A stretch of 64,000 nt of DNA, taken from positions 10,819,021-10,883,020 of the forward strand of contig OW388303.1 of NCBI GenBank assembly GCA_936450465.1, in the 5' to 3' direction. The notes under the pieces are model-generated. The model ran no database searches, was not told the DNA's origin, and saw only the letters and a program-made list of their open reading frames with translations. The position numbers and the translations under genes were made by a program. The number at the start of each line of letters is the position of its first letter. Position 1 is the first letter of the stretch. This DNA is from Gibbula magus (Eukaryota; Mollusca; Gastropoda; Trochida; Trochidae). Of the stretch, positions 1-12,745 are shown one piece after another.

Positions 1-1354
1 TCTAAAAGCAATTTTGGCTTATTTTATGACGTCTTACAGTAATGATGCGCCAACAAATTTTAAAAGGTTGTTTATGTCGACGACATCCTTTGTTAATTAA
101 ATTTCTACTTTTAAAAACAATTTAACCTTTAACATTGTGTCCAAAAATCTCAAGAAAGAAAAGCGATATCAGCATCCAAAGTGTATTAAAACAGATCGAA
201 AAATAAAAGCACGATACATAAATATTTAGTTTGTACTCTGTTGAAAATATGGTGACGTTTCTTTTGTTCTTCAGTATATCTACTAAGATGACTAGAAAAT
301 GTATATTATGAATAAAAAAAAATTTCTCCAGAATTTCAAAACAAACATCATCAAACTTAAACTTTCATTCTTAAACGTCGTATCAAAACTGTTTATATCA
401 AAATATTGATCCGAAGAGAATATTTAAACGAATGCTCATGTGACAAGTGGACACATTATTAAAAAGTCTCATTCAAGAATAGGTGAATCAGTTACAAACT
501 TGACCAAAGTCAGCAACACTAAACATATTCTGCGCTTTCGAGGAAACATGTCACAAGACTTCAGAGAGAACAAAAACCCATCATCGACATGTATCATCGT
601 GAGGAACTGAACAAAACCAATTTGCTATATATCAGAACGTATATGACGAGAGTAATACATTTACTATGACTGATTCATTAAACACGTGAAGAGTTTCAGG
701 GGTGCATATTGTCGACGGCACTTTTTACAATGAACTTGTCAACTCTTATTGAGACCCGATACTACGGCAGTTACTGAGGACATTCTGCAGTAAAAAATTC
801 TTTACTGTTTTTCGCAAATGATTAAGCAATATTTGCAGAAACTTTTTCGAATCTTTAGAGCAAAATGAATATTCCTGTGACATAATGTATGGGAAATTGA
901 AATAACTAATGAATTTCAAGAATACGAATTAAAATTGTGGTATTCCAAAGTTCTGGAAGCCTGTTACAAAACGAGGAATGGCAAGGACAAATATTAAAAA
1001 TTACATCAAAGGTCTTTCCTGCAGCATAAAACATGCGAGACCATATCTCACCAGATCGTAAAAGTAAAATTAACAGCAATCAAACTTTTCACGAATAAAT
1101 TAAAGCAATTGCCTATTAATTCAAGCTGTATGTTAGGCAAATTGATCTGTTACACGACATAAACTTAATTACGGGGTTGACGAACTCGTGAACAACCTGA
1201 AAAGGTCCACACAAACATTTATAAACATGTTCCTAAAGTTGGCTCCAGAGGTAAAGCAAGGCTATCTGGATGCGGACGACAAACCTTTTATTTTATGTCA
1301 TGTCAGAGTACCTTTTTAATGAAGATACTTTGCAAGCCACTTTCTAGATACACA
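1..1354. other. intergenic, no gene seen
   Basis: AT-rich DNA without a convincing open frame or paired splice and poly(A) signals. Nothing beyond short chance frames is seen here. Confidence 0.5.
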
Positions 1355-1555
1355 AGGGCCGCGTTCAAGAGAGATTTAAAAGTAATCGTTCAATGATTGC
1401 TCAATGTAGCGCTACGTAGCAAAACGAGAAACCTCGTGGAATGCACAGTGCCGTTCAGGAGAGAATGAGCATGTAGAAAGTAGAAGAGAATGTAGCGCTC
1501 AATGTAGCGTTCAATGAGCGATTATGAGCGCTCACTGTTATGGAACAGAGCCCTG
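1355..1555. repeat. MITE-like dispersed repeat, copy 1
   Basis: About 200 bp starting with AGGGCCGCGTTCAAGAGAG and ending in GTTATGGAACAGAGCCCT. The two ends are imperfect inverted repeats of the form AGGGCYCYGTTC. The interior is rich in self-complementary GAGCGNT/ATGTAGCGCT words. Related copies lie at 4676-4842 and 15091-15303, which establishes it as a dispersed family. No coding capacity. The superfamily is not identified. Confidence 0.65.
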
Positions 1556-2537
1556 GTGTGCTTTGAATGTTAAAAGATGTGACGAATCAGGTGCTAAAAA
1601 CAGGGTTTCTAAAGACTGATTTGAGTAATGCAGTAACTGTTTTACATAGATCTCTCCCTTTAATGAAAACACAGATCATGGTTCAGCAACGATGTGAATA
1701 TGTATTTCTATTAGGTTGAGCTAGGTTATATCCATGTCAAGGTCGCTTAAAGTGTATTCTATGTAGATTGCATTCTCTCCTGAACAATCTTCTCCATCCA
1801 AAATATAGGTTTAAGGAGATGTCGAAAATACGTTGAAATAAATTTTACTAAGAATTCTTAAACATATTATAAACGCCCGATACAAAATGTGTATGTGTAT
1901 GTATACACTAATATAGATGATGAGCTTTGATTATTATAAGCTAATTAAACTTCGTATTTTCATTGATGAGATGTAACTTGATCGTGTCACCGACGCAGAA
2001 ATATGATGTTTAATATTTTTACACATGTTGAACCATTTATAAGATATATTCTATTGCGATAATGGTGACAAAACAAAAATTCACTTTTACAGTTGACGAG
2101 TTCAAATTAGAAATGGGAGTTGAAATAATACGACCGTCAGTGACCGCTGCGATTAATACTTCTTTGTTTATCATCACATCATTTTCACCGCGATGACATT
2201 TACTAAAATTGTCTAAATATATATGAAATGACCGGTCAACCACTGGTCAAGAAATGACCTTAGCAAAGAAGAAAACAATCTACTCTAAAATGATGTTTTA
2301 TTGCTTTAGAAAACAATTTGGTTTGAGCGAGGTGTTAAGCTTATTGTAAAGTAACTGATGTCGTTTATTTGAAAGTGACAGCTTAAATGGGAGAGTCTAT
2401 GTCGAAACAAATAATTTGTCTTAAAGAAGTTGCAATAAAAATTGTCTTCCATAAATAACGTTCCTTATTGGCCTTCTCACTTTTAAAATGACACTCGAAA
2501 AACGTTGATGAGCTTGTTTTTGTTGTTGTTAAACGCC
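1556..2537. other. intergenic, upstream of the Met/Gly-rich gene
   Basis: No gene is seen. It leads directly into the TATA box at 2538. Short minus-strand frames around 2037-2243 and 2529-2873 have no splice or signal context and are treated as noise. Confidence 0.4.
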
Positions 2538-2545
2538 TATATATA
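2538..2545 (+). promoter_or_regulatory. TATA box of the Met/Gly-rich secreted protein gene
   Basis: TATATATA lies about 30 bp upstream of the start of a short exon that ends in a textbook donor (TATCAG|GTAAGTTAA at 2621/2622). The spacing predicts a transcription start near 2568-2570. Confidence 0.65.
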
Positions 2546-2568
2546 CCGAGTGAAAAGCGGTGGAGGTA

Positions 2569-2621
2569 TAACTGAAATCAAACACCTTGTAGTACACCAC
2601 TTGGAAGTTTCGCTTTATCAG
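2569..2621 (+). other. non-coding exon 1 (5' UTR) of the Met/Gly-rich gene
   Basis: The end is fixed by the consensus donor CAG|GTAAGT. The start is inferred from TATA spacing. No start codon is used here. The following intron (2622-3101) ends in TATATTGCAG just before the coding exon. The minus-strand genes at 31 and 37 kb show the same plan: UTR exon, single coding exon, UTR exon. Confidence 0.6.
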
Positions 2622-3109
2622 GTAAGTTAATCTTCCTGTTTGCATCTTCACCGTTGCTGCTTTTAGACTTGCTATAAATGTTGATAAAACAATGGTTGTA
2701 ATTTGATGATTTAGAATTGTGTAATAATTACCTTGTGGTTTGTCATGTCGTTTCATACTAAAACTGTATGCAATTGTTACAATGACAAGATACAACACAC
2801 AACAAACGGAGGGAAGGACAACCTTTATTTTAATGTGGACAAATTTATAGTAATAGTTGATATATATCACCATGGAGAGCCAGTTGTTTAGGTCTTCCGG
2901 ACCTTAGCAGCATGATATGTGTGGAACATGGTTGGGCTTTCAGCTATGCCAAGATTATGGTTTAAGAGTTAACACATTTTTGTGTTATATATATATATAT
3001 ATTAGGTGTATATTGAATGTTAAGTTGAGTATACTTCTGTTTCTAGATTCCAAATTTCATATAAACTATATTCAATCTAAAAGTGGATGTTTATATTGCA
3101 GTCTCCACA

Positions 3110-3361
3110 ATGACGAATATGAAGATTGCCCTGGTCGTTGTCTCCATGGTCACTATGAGTCTTGCGATGTCAATACAAATGCCGGGTAGCATGATGAACA
3201 TGGGAATGGCAGGAATGTCTGGGATGTCAGGAATGGGAGGTTTTCCAAGAATAGGCGGATTTCCAGGAATGAGCGGATTTCCAGGAATGGGCGGATTTCC
3301 AGGAATGTTCCGTTTTCCTTGGATGTTTGACATGGATTTTGGTTACGACTTTGGCTTTTAA
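3110..3361 (+). CDS. small secreted Met/Gly/Phe-rich protein (shell-matrix-like)
   Basis: The protein has 83 residues. The start ATG (3110) lies 9 bases after the acceptor TATATTGCAG at 3101; a second ATG (3119) would remove only three residues. Residues 1-20 form a classical signal peptide (MKIALVVVSMVTMSLAM core), so secretion is expected. The rest is low complexity: about one residue in five is Met. Residues 44-66 hold repeats of the type (G/S)GFPGM, and the tail is acidic-aromatic (FDMDFGYDFGF). There is no cysteine and no enzymatic domain. Met/Gly-rich secreted proteins of this kind are known among molluscan shell-matrix proteins, so that role is a reasonable guess, but I recognise no specific orthologue. 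The whole protein is in one exon (3102-3364), with a TATA box and 5' UTR exon upstream and a 3' UTR exon downstream, which makes this a real gene and not a chance frame. Confidence 0.8.
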   Translation: MTNMKIALVVVSMVTMSLAMSIQMPGSMMNMGMAGMSGMSGMGGFPRIGGFPGMSGFPGMGGFPGMFRFPWMFDMDFGYDFGF

Positions 3362-3812
3362 AAGGTTTGTTTATGAATTATTTTTATTATCAACATTCAA
3401 GCTTGGCAATTTATGCAGATGTCATTTTAGTTTGAACTAAAGGTTTTATTAATACGTTTTTATCTGATATGAATGGCAATTTCGTATTTGAACAATGAAT
3501 GCCGCAGGAATTTGTCATTTTCCATTTGTCATTTTCAATTTGTCATTTTCAATTTGGACTTCAGTTATGGAAGCGTATCGTTATAAAAAGTTACTGTAAA
3601 TTATCGCATCAAATTTGCATATTCTGGCTACTTACTGGTTGATATATATCCTTTACGATAGGGACTTTGAATTTTAACAAGGTTTTTCTCAAATAAGCAG
3701 TAACAGTAAACAGTAACAGTAAATTAGGTTTCATTACATATATTTTATCAATATCAAGACACATATTGCTTATATTATAATATTAATGCATATATTTTCA
3801 TTTCATTTTCAG

Positions 3813-3872
3813 TTCTCTCAATCTCTGATGGCTCTTCATGAGGTTTCAATAAAACTATTTGAAAAATCAACG
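3813..3872 (+). other. non-coding exon 3 (3' UTR) of the Met/Gly-rich gene
   Basis: A donor AAAG|GTTTGT follows the stop codon by 3 bases (exon 2 ends at about 3364). The acceptor TTTCATTTTCAG ends at 3812. The short exon then carries AATAAA at 3848-3853. The cleavage position is inferred. Confidence 0.55.
3848..3853 (+). terminator. poly(A) signal AATAAA
   Basis: Canonical hexamer 35 bases into the predicted last exon of the Met/Gly-rich gene, with cleavage expected 10-25 bases later. Confidence 0.6.
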
Positions 3873-4675
3873 TGATATATTTGTGTTATGCATTTTTTGT
3901 ATGAAAAGGTAATTACTACAGACATCACAATGATTTGATATTCTTGCAAAATGATACAGAGTATAATAACGACATGTTATCGACAATACAACAGTCTCTC
4001 CCCAGTTGTATTAATAAATTATCAATGTATGGTATTTAAACAGTATTCACGGCCTTGATCTTATGGTTGGGCAACTCGGCCAACACAGGAAAACACGACC
4101 AATATGAAACAAACAGTGCGAGTATCAGAATGCGCAGAAAACCAAACAGTGAAAGTCATTGCTTTAAACCTTTCAACAGTTATATGCGTTGACCAACCTC
4201 CTTATTAATTTTGATTCCGGCGAAATGAAGACTTTACTGTGGTCAAAATAAAGAGGATTATAACGGAATGGTAATACTATTAATTACTTAGTCCTGTATT
4301 TAGCGAGTTACAGGTGCCAGGTGCGTTGTATTAGCCCCTGCACATTGTCTGGTGCCTGAATGACGAACCTCGGGCCTGTGACTAGGCGAATACCGAAATA
4401 CTTAACTGATAACACCATAATACAAACCTTAAATGTTGTAACAACGTAACATGTGATATGAATAGTAAAACGTGATACAAATTGCAAAAGTGACGCACAT
4501 AACTGCTACAGGAATTACACATAGAATGTAACACTGCAGATGAAGATAAGTGGCTTTATTTTCATTGAGACAGTTGTATTTGTTATTAAGAACTCGATCT
4601 TTGAGACGTCTGCGACACTAGACAGACGATACAGTGAACGTATTGTATGTAAGTCCCAAGATCGAGCCCACCTGT
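3873..4675. other. intergenic, no gene seen
   Basis: No supported open frame, RNA gene or recognisable repeat. Confidence 0.4.
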
Positions 4676-4842
4676 GACCTCTCTTGAACGCGATTGCTCA
4701 ATGTAGCGCTACGGAGCAAAGCGGGCAAACCTCGAGGAATCGCACCGTGTCGTTCAAGAGAGAATGAGCGCCACATTGAGCGCTAGATTGAGCGCTCAGT
4801 GAGCGATTATAAGCCTCGCTGTTATGGAACGGAGCCCTGGTG
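4676..4842. repeat. MITE-like dispersed repeat, copy 2
   Basis: Shares the block CTCTCTTGAACGCGATTGCT, the ATGTAGCGCTACG core and the terminal GTTATGGAACGGAGCCCTGG with the copies at 1355 and 15091. The left end is diverged. Confidence 0.6.
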
Positions 4843-5502
4843 CACGTATGAGAAACCGGAAGCTGATTAGATGGTTGTCATATGAACACGTGCTGTTGCC
4901 AAGTGCAGTAGGGCAGCACAAACATGTTCAGCCTCACCGTGAACCATGGGGTGTATTCGAACCTGATGGTCATTATTCAGTTGTGTGAATGCGGGACAAA
5001 TGGTACACAATGTACATAGTTACAATCCCAAATGCAAAGGATATCGACAGCAGATAATTAGAGTAACTAACGGCCCGTATTACGGTAGGATTTGTAGTTA
5101 TGACTTGTATAATTCAAATCTAGTTGCACCGTGAGAACATGCTGATCGTATCGCCTCTACAACAACTGAAGTACAAGTAACAAAGTCGACTCTACGGGTT
5201 ATAACTGCAAGTTGTAACAATAGATCTCAAGTAGCCTGATCATTTCTGTACCTTTGAGTCCGTTAAATTCGGTTACTACTCCCTGCCACAACTAGGTTGT
5301 CGGGGGATATAGATATGATCTCCGTCCGTCTGTCTGTGCGTCCTTGTTTCGTTTCCGGGACGGAACTAAAATACCGTAAGGCACAGCGGAGAACATAATC
5401 ATGTAGGTGTGAATTATGGGATTTTCAACTTCTCTGGAATTATATATTATATTATATATTCATGGAAACATAACCAACAATTTTGTTTCCGGATATTTTC
5501 GA

Positions 5503-5579
5503 AGCTCTCTTAGCGCTAAGATAGTCGTAAGTGCCATACATTAACATTGGTTTACGACTATCTTAGCACTAAGACAGCT
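5503..5579. repeat. foldback (hairpin) element remnant
   Basis: Two arms of about 28 bp (AGCTCTCTTAGCGCTAAGAT and onward, against its complement ending AAGACAGCT) flank a loop of about 20 bp. Only a few positions mismatch. The left arm also contains the smaller palindrome CTTAGCGCTAAG. Upstream (5270-5460) is a CCGTCCGTCTGTCTG-type low-complexity stretch that probably belongs to the same dispersed repeat. No coding capacity. Confidence 0.6.
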
Positions 5580-5806
5580 TATAAAATATGGACCCAGAAC
5601 TAAAATTGTTTAAGGCATAGCCATATCCATGTAGAAACATCTTCATCTTGATTCCGTAGCAAAACTCAAAATGCAGTTTACAATTTCGCTTCCAGAACAG
5701 ATTTTGAAAACTGTAAGACAGAGATTAATACAAATTGTGTTACTCAGCATGTCTGTATCCATCTTCCCGGGACAATGTGAAAACGTATCGAGATAAACTC
5801 TATATA

Positions 5807-6172
5807 TTAAAGGGGCAGTAGCACGTTTTTTTCGATCAAATAAGTTAATTAAATGTATTTGAAAAACAATGTCACTAAAAGTAAAACACCCTTCTCTCTT
5901 CGGAAAATCAAGTTAAAGAATTAGTGTACATGGTTCCGTAAAGACATGATAATCGTTTTTGTTATTCCAAATAAAAAAAATGTGTTCACGATAAAATGGC
6001 CGCCATGCAATTTTTGCTTTATACGCAACACCGTTATTACCACTACGGATAATTGGTTTGTGTTATAAGATATTTTACCCCCTGAAGTAAATATAAATGA
6101 CATAAACTATCATTATAAATGGGAAATTTGAAAAAAAAAAAGAGTTGGAAACACGTGTTACTGCCCCTTTAA
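5807..6172. mobile_element. MITE with TTAA target duplication (piggyBac-type)
   Basis: The element proper spans 5811-6168 (358 bp). It begins AGGGGCAGTAGCACGT and ends with the complement of AGGGGCAGTAACACGT, giving 16-bp terminal inverted repeats with one mismatch. It is flanked on both sides by TTAA (5807-5810 and 6169-6172). TTAA duplication is the hallmark of piggyBac transposases. There is no transposase frame inside, so it is non-autonomous. A decayed relative is visible around 34480-34670. Confidence 0.7.
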
Positions 6173-9100
6173 AAGTTGGAAATCTTTTCGTTAAGGCCGT
6201 GACCTTGTGAAGATGGTTTGTATCGTATTGGCCCATTTTTCCCTGTAGTTGGTGGAGTTACCGACCCATACAATCAATCAGTCAATAGTGTATACATGCC
6301 ATGCGTGTGGTAGTTAATGAATAAAGAGCTATACGAATGCACCAAATGCACCAATTGTCACGGTTTCAGGTCTTGTATCGCCGGGATGAATAAGAAGACG
6401 GTGAATATGAATATTCAATTATGAATTCTCATTTCATGTACTCAAATAAAACACAATAGTCCCGATTTGCAGATTATTGGATTTTTTACAAAATGTGTTC
6501 TGTTTAAAACATAAATTAAGGTGTTAACCATTTATTTGACATCTACATAGTAATGTGATATGTGTGTACCTTACTGATTGGCATTACAGTTATATGGTGA
6601 TTTTACAGCCGCTTCTCTGAATGCATTCATAAGGTGTGTTGGATTATTCTTAGTTACTTTGTATGAAATGTACACTTGTAATTTGAAAAATATCATCCTG
6701 CTTGTTATGATTAAACCATTTATACCAAAGGAATACTAGAGTTTATAAGCAACATTTATCTTCTGTCCATCACAAGGACTATGACATTATTTACGAGTTT
6801 TGTAAATCATTGGTGGTATATGACTATATAAAATGTCAATTTAACAGCCATACATACCTTCTCTACTTAAATGCATACCGTGGGTTGTACATGTATGTTG
6901 TTATTTGAATTTATTTGAATTATATCCCCCATCCCCCATCCCACCACCCTCCCTATTGCCCATGTCAATAACAATGAAACAGGTTCACACAAGTAGTGCT
7001 AATGAATCATTGTTACATAAAAGACAAGATATGTCACCCAGCCTAGATTTGTACCCACCTAGCGTGTTAGATGGCCGAAAGGCATACTGATTAAACGCTT
7101 TATTGCATAACAAATTATCATACGAATGACACGACAGAGACGTATATATGATGTTGGATTCATTATAATTATGAGGAATACACTTTATCCGTGTGATTTA
7201 CTCTATGAATTATAAAACTGTTACCAATTATGAGATCATCAGAACATTGGTTTGATAATAATCGTTATAAATATTATCAATTATATAATAATTTTGTCAA
7301 AGTTTGACAAATATCTGTCGGTTTATCATAGAGAGCACGCTGTGCCTCTTGTTGCCATTTCAATCTTGATGAATAAATGTCAACTGAAGCTTTTGAAGCG
7401 GATTTAGAAGTGGAATACATAACAAAAGGAAATTATGAATGACAACTTCTGTATTATGAGAAAACGTTATGTTTCGAAGTGTGTGCGTGAGTGTTCATTA
7501 CGTTTAATATGCAAACAACGACTCCCTTAACTCCTCAATCAAATAAAGCGAACAAGGGACTTAACTCCCCTTATCTTCATCACTCATGAAACCAGAATAG
7601 CCGTTAATCACGATCGCCTTTCTGATTGGCGTGCAGCTGTATACCGGAATGTTGTTAACATCCTTAATTATGGTCGTTTAGGTACACATTTCAAGGAGTT
7701 TTACACTGCCTAAGCTGACCTGTTTGTTTTATTCGTTTCAAAAGGGAAATTCAAAAAGTTATGTTACACCTCACTGTATAACAATTTGGACAGCTCTGTA
7801 ACTGTAATTTAAATTAGTGAATCAAACAATACTTATATTGTATTAAATCTAATATTCATTTAATGGTCGTGAATACTGAAATCGTTAATTCAGTTCCGTA
7901 CACATGACATATTATATTGAAAACAATGCAGTTTTGTTGACCAAACTCTAAGCAAATGCAAATAAGACCAGGATAGTTTGAGAAATCTACGTTGTGCTTC
8001 TCATTCCCTATTTAACTATCAAACACTGATGAAAGATCGCGACATAACATATATGCATGGAGATACAGCGTACAGTTCAAGCTGAAACACATGTGTGCTT
8101 CAAACAAATGTGAAATTCAATGATCAGTTTTAAACATAATAACTGTTTGTGTGAATGTGTACGTCCAACCAAAGCAAAACCTAATCTTATCTTATTAACA
8201 GTTTTGAAGACAACGTACACATTTCGTTGATATTTTACATTTTTTGTAAAAAGAAATGTTGGTATTTTTTTAAATAAAAATATCCCGTTGTACGTCGAAA
8301 TACATCATTTTATTTTTTTATTGAAAACTTATTGAAAAGACTTCTGTTTAAGAAACAAAGCCAGGAGACGAAAAAAAAACCCAACGAGTATTAAAACATT
8401 GATAGCTGTTGAACAAACTTATTGGATGCACATGCATATGAATCTAAGGGACAGTATTACATGAAGGTTATCGAGTGTTCGAACTCCCAAACACCTCCTC
8501 TCCCCCCCCCCCCCCCCCCCAAATAGCATTGAAAAGGATATGTGACATATGTCTGTATTCCCTGTAGCATAATGGTGATGGTGATTTGGACAACGAAGGT
8601 ATCAAAATGGCATAAATGACGAGCTTCAAACCACAGAGTTTCTTTAATGTAGATAATGGAAGAGACTTATCGGTTAAGTGAAACTTACCTTTGATCAACC
8701 ACAGAGATGTATATATCACAGACACGATACCATCTAACATCAGCTCCTCTTAGAGGGAACATAGACATATACATATATGTCCTTTTAATTAATATTACTA
8801 ATGTGAAGCTCTAAATGATGAAAGGAGACCCACTGTTACCAGAAGCTGTAGTTCATATAGCTAAACTTTGAGTGTTTCCTTCATAAGCTTAAAATGCGAA
8901 GAGATATTCATCTCGCCCGTGGCAGTGTCTTAGAAGTTAACATATAATTTAGATCACTAGATTGGTTTTTCGTTGGTCCTTCTCCAATCCCATATCCTTA
9001 AACCCGGGCAGAGCGCTATTTCTAATTTGACTACTCCTTACAAACCAACATAAAACTAATAAATTTGATTCTATGCCTTAGCGAAGTTTTCCCCACGCGC

Positions 9101-10332
9101 AGCGCCGATGAATGGATTCAGTTCTCATTGTTTTTTTCTTTCAACAAATATGCGTTTATATTTGTCAAGTTACGAAATATAAACTAAACTATTACCTTTG
9201 TTAATATCTTTTAATTTGACTTTGTTTTAATGATGTGTTAATATCATATATATGTAAGTTACATGTATATGTGTAACGTTTCAATCGGTGACTAACTGTT
9301 TTTATCGCAGATGTCGACTTTCCAACAAGTCTCGAATGGAGTTAGTTCTAAATGCCGTAAGAGGGAAATCACTTTACTTGGGCGGATTTGAGCATGCGCA
9401 GATAGGTATAACAACTTATAGACTAGGGCAGATTATGGATAAGATGAAAGCAAGAGGCATTTTTTTAGAAGTATTTGGTACCCAGTCTATCTTACACATT
9501 TAAAGGTTGCTGATTACGAAAATATAGGATACCAAGCCGAAAAAAGTGTTTTTGAACCTCAAAATTGAAAAACAAATTTCACAAAAAATGGCAGGTGATC
9601 ACATTGTTTTCGTATATTACTGAATCTCTATATGTTAAAATTTGTAATAAGTGTATTATGAGAAACGATATGCTTTTTAAAAAGATTTAAAATGAAATTT
9701 TCCTTGGTTGGCTTTCTGGAACTAAAACGATTGTGTTTTTATCAATGTTAAACTGGTTTGCAAATTTGATATTCAGATATTCAAATGTCCGTTTGCGATA
9801 TTTTCATATTTCACAAAAAATCTTGAAACTACTTATTACATCTGAAAAGTTACATGAGGCTAATACGTGATGATGATGTATTGCACTTCCTTCGTTCGTT
9901 GTGGAGCATAACACCGCCAATTTGCAAAGGGCATTACCTATTTTGATCGTTCTAAGCGTGTAGTTCAGTGCGGTTCGGAACATGGGATTAAAGGCTTCAT
10001 GTTGCATAATCAATGTTTGTGTCATTAGAACACAAAATACAAACACTCAATAGATATTTTTCAACAGATGTTATCGTTTTCTCTTACGTTTCCTTTTGGG
10101 GATAGTATAAGCTAGGAGTTGATGATGCAATACCACAACTCTGCTATCAAGGGGAAGACAGCTCTTCGGTCACGGCAAGAAGTTGAAGGGAGCTACTCTG
10201 ATAGGTAATTGGAACCGATCAGCGAGCAGAATCCACGGCTTTCCAATCGTATTATCTCTAAGCTGCTGTACGCCAGTTGTCAGTTGTTGGACTATCGGGT
10301 AACACCGGTCGGACGTGCTTCCAATGCAATAA
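6173..10332. other. intergenic, no gene seen
   Basis: AT-rich DNA. A run of 20-odd C residues sits at 8502-8520. A frame at 9288-9503 follows an acceptor-like TTTTTATCGCAG but lacks a partner donor or poly(A) signal, so it is not called. Confidence 0.4.
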
Positions 10333-10755
10333 TTGAGCCAATTCTCTTGATGCTTTATATCGTATGAACATGTGTACAGATATACAGGAGATCAGTAGCC
10401 AATTTCTATCAAATAAGAATAAATTATTGTGTCAATTCTCTTGGTGCATTATATCGTATGAACATGTGTACAGATATACAGGATATCAGTAGCCAATTTC
10501 TATCAAATAAGAATAAATGATTGAGTCAATTCTCTTGATGCTTTATATCGTATGAACATGTGTACAGATATACAGGCTATCAGTAGCAAGTTTCTATCAA
10601 ATAAGAAGAAATGATAGAGTCAATTCTCTTGATGCTTTATATCGTATGAACATGTGTACATATATACAGGATATCAGTAGCCAGTTTCTATCAAATAAGA
10701 ATAAATGATAGAGTCAATTCTCTTGATGCATTATATCGTATGAACATGTGTACAT
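10333..10755. repeat. 94-bp tandem minisatellite, about 4.5 copies
   Basis: The unit beginning CAATTCTCTTGATGC recurs at 10339, 10433, 10527, 10621 and 10715, an exact 94-bp period with roughly 95% identity between units. The last copy is partial and stops after ATGAACATGTGTACAT. No open frame crosses the units. Confidence 0.9.
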
Positions 10756-11364
10756 AAACGTCGTGTATTTTCACATTAAAGAAGTTGTTATCCAGAAAAT
10801 CTTCCTGTTCTTATCCAATTCTTGGTATTAAGAAAGAATGGTGGATAAATTCATTTAAAAAACAGAGCAAAGATTTATAAATGACGGTCAACTTACGATT
10901 GGATCGGACATTGCATGGATTCTTTGACAAACTTGGCGTATATGTTGACATATATGTTTCTAAAATGAAACACGTTCGTAAATGGCGTTCATTTTATGAA
11001 TAGAGAATCTTAATCGGCTCGTTTGATCTCATTTCATCATACTCGTGTTTCTTCTAACATAACATGTAATTAACTCATATTAAGCTTTTATTTGAAATAA
11101 TATATACCGCCAACCGCCAATAAATTTGATATCTTTACCAATGCAAACGACGATCATACACGTAGAATAATGACCTTTAAGGTCGATGGTAAGAACAGGT
11201 ATTATGAAGCTTAGACATTCCCTTTAAGACTTCTGGCTGTTAATTCTTCTTCCTACTATCTGAATAGACGGTTTGATGCAGTGTTATATGTTCACTGACA
11301 CTATATACAGATCTCAAATGAAGAAGAAACCTCCCTAGGGACTCTGCAGTGCAGTACAGTTTAG
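10756..11364. other. intergenic, no gene seen
   Basis: Nothing recognisable. Confidence 0.4.
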
Positions 11365-11558
11365 CTGAAATGCTACACTGGAAATCAGTACAGTACCACC
11401 CATGGGTCGCTAGATCAAGCCGATGTTCGCAAGTTTCACGGCAAAACATAGCCACGTGCCTTGACGGTGCAGGCTCTCGCCTTGCAATAATGCTAGCAGC
11501 CGAGACATAGGTGAAATACTCTTAAAAACGGCTTTAAACCACAACTCACCTCACCTCA
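11365..11558 (+). mobile_element. 5'-truncated tRNA-SINE, CTCAC-tailed family
   Basis: Aligns with the 3' two thirds of the SINE at 12746-13059. Shared blocks include ATGCTACACTG, CCGATG.TCGCA.GTTTCAC, ATAATGCTAGCAGCCG and GTGAAATACTCTT, and it ends in the same tail (AACTCACCTCACCTC). The tRNA-like head is absent. Confidence 0.7.
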
Positions 11559-11585
11559 AATGAAGAACACTATTTAAACAGCCTG

Positions 11586-12737
11586 TTGGTTGTTATATGT
11601 TACTTAACAACAGCGAGTACAGGGTATTGTATATATACAAATCCTTCACTTCATCGCAGTTTATACGTTCATATATTGATATCTATATTTAAGAGAACAA
11701 GAGACTTACTAATTCACGTATATGTGTTCACTGACACGGGAGTAATAAACAGGCCTATTACAAAGCTGTCTACTGGTTGCTTCAGTAATCTGGCACCGCT
11801 ATCACTGACGGCACTGGCTCCACGGATGCGGCTCAATATGTCATCACTCAGGATGGATCCCGAATCTCTGAGTGCTGAATCGTGACTTGAATTACACCAT
11901 GTTTCTTAGAGCAAATGGGCGAAAGAATAACTTAGTATTAACGCAAATATTGTTTTCCTTTTGTTTTGTTAAATGCTTGATATGCGATTGGACTCTCGAT
12001 GTGCAGAATGATAGATTCATGTTTATTTATTGCACAATTAACTAGAGTAAGATAACTATGCCTTATCCTAGGTCGCCTCTTAGAACTGTTTGTGATTTAA
12101 GATATGGGAATGCTTGATTACTAAATAATTGCAAGTTGCATTTGAATATCAACGTTGCTTTACCAGTATACATTCGTTTTTTCAATCTGATGTGTAATAA
12201 ATCTAGTTTTGAAACAATTGCCAAATTTAAGATCTAAACAATCTACAAAAGTCTAAGTTTATGGTATACTGTTATATATTTTAAAATAAAATGCCAATGA
12301 TCATCTTTGGTTTTCATTGAAGCAAGAAGACATCATTGGCAGTTTTAAAAGATGGACCAATATCGGAATATATTTCAGAAATACATTTATTAATGTTCAT
12401 CTGTGAGTGTCAAGGGAGCAAGGAGACTCCACTCACAGGTTTCAGTGAGCAATCGGATGATAACGACGATGTGATTCTGTGGGCAGAAATCCCTATAGAT
12501 CTGTCGCTGTCTGGGAAAGAATGTGCCGTTGACAGTGGTTGATTGCTTTTAGACAAGTGTCTCCCACCACTGGACGTCTCAGTATGGTTCCTGTCGTTGC
12601 TGTGTTACAGTTATTATTAAGCCAACAAATAGACTAGAAACAGGGTGAACGTCCAGCTTGATAGACACTCATTGATTTACTTTGCAGTTTCTTCACATTC
12701 TCCTCTGAATGGCGCTACGGAAAGTGGAAGCCAGAAG
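11586..12737. other. intergenic, no gene seen
   Basis: Two short frames (11586-11885 and 12336-12542) have no supporting splice, promoter or signal-peptide context. Confidence 0.4.
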
Positions 12738-12745
12738 AATAACGT

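Noticed and set aside
2886..2908. AGGTCTTCCGGACCT near 2890 as a stray array hairpin
   Set aside because: Only the AGGTCTTCC word is shared. The loop, flanking AAT tract and cassette words are absent, so chance is sufficient.
9288..9503. Possible coding exon after an acceptor-like TTTTTATCGCAG
   Set aside because: No signal peptide or domain, no matching donor or poly(A) signal, and a 26-codon alternative frame at the acceptor stops early.
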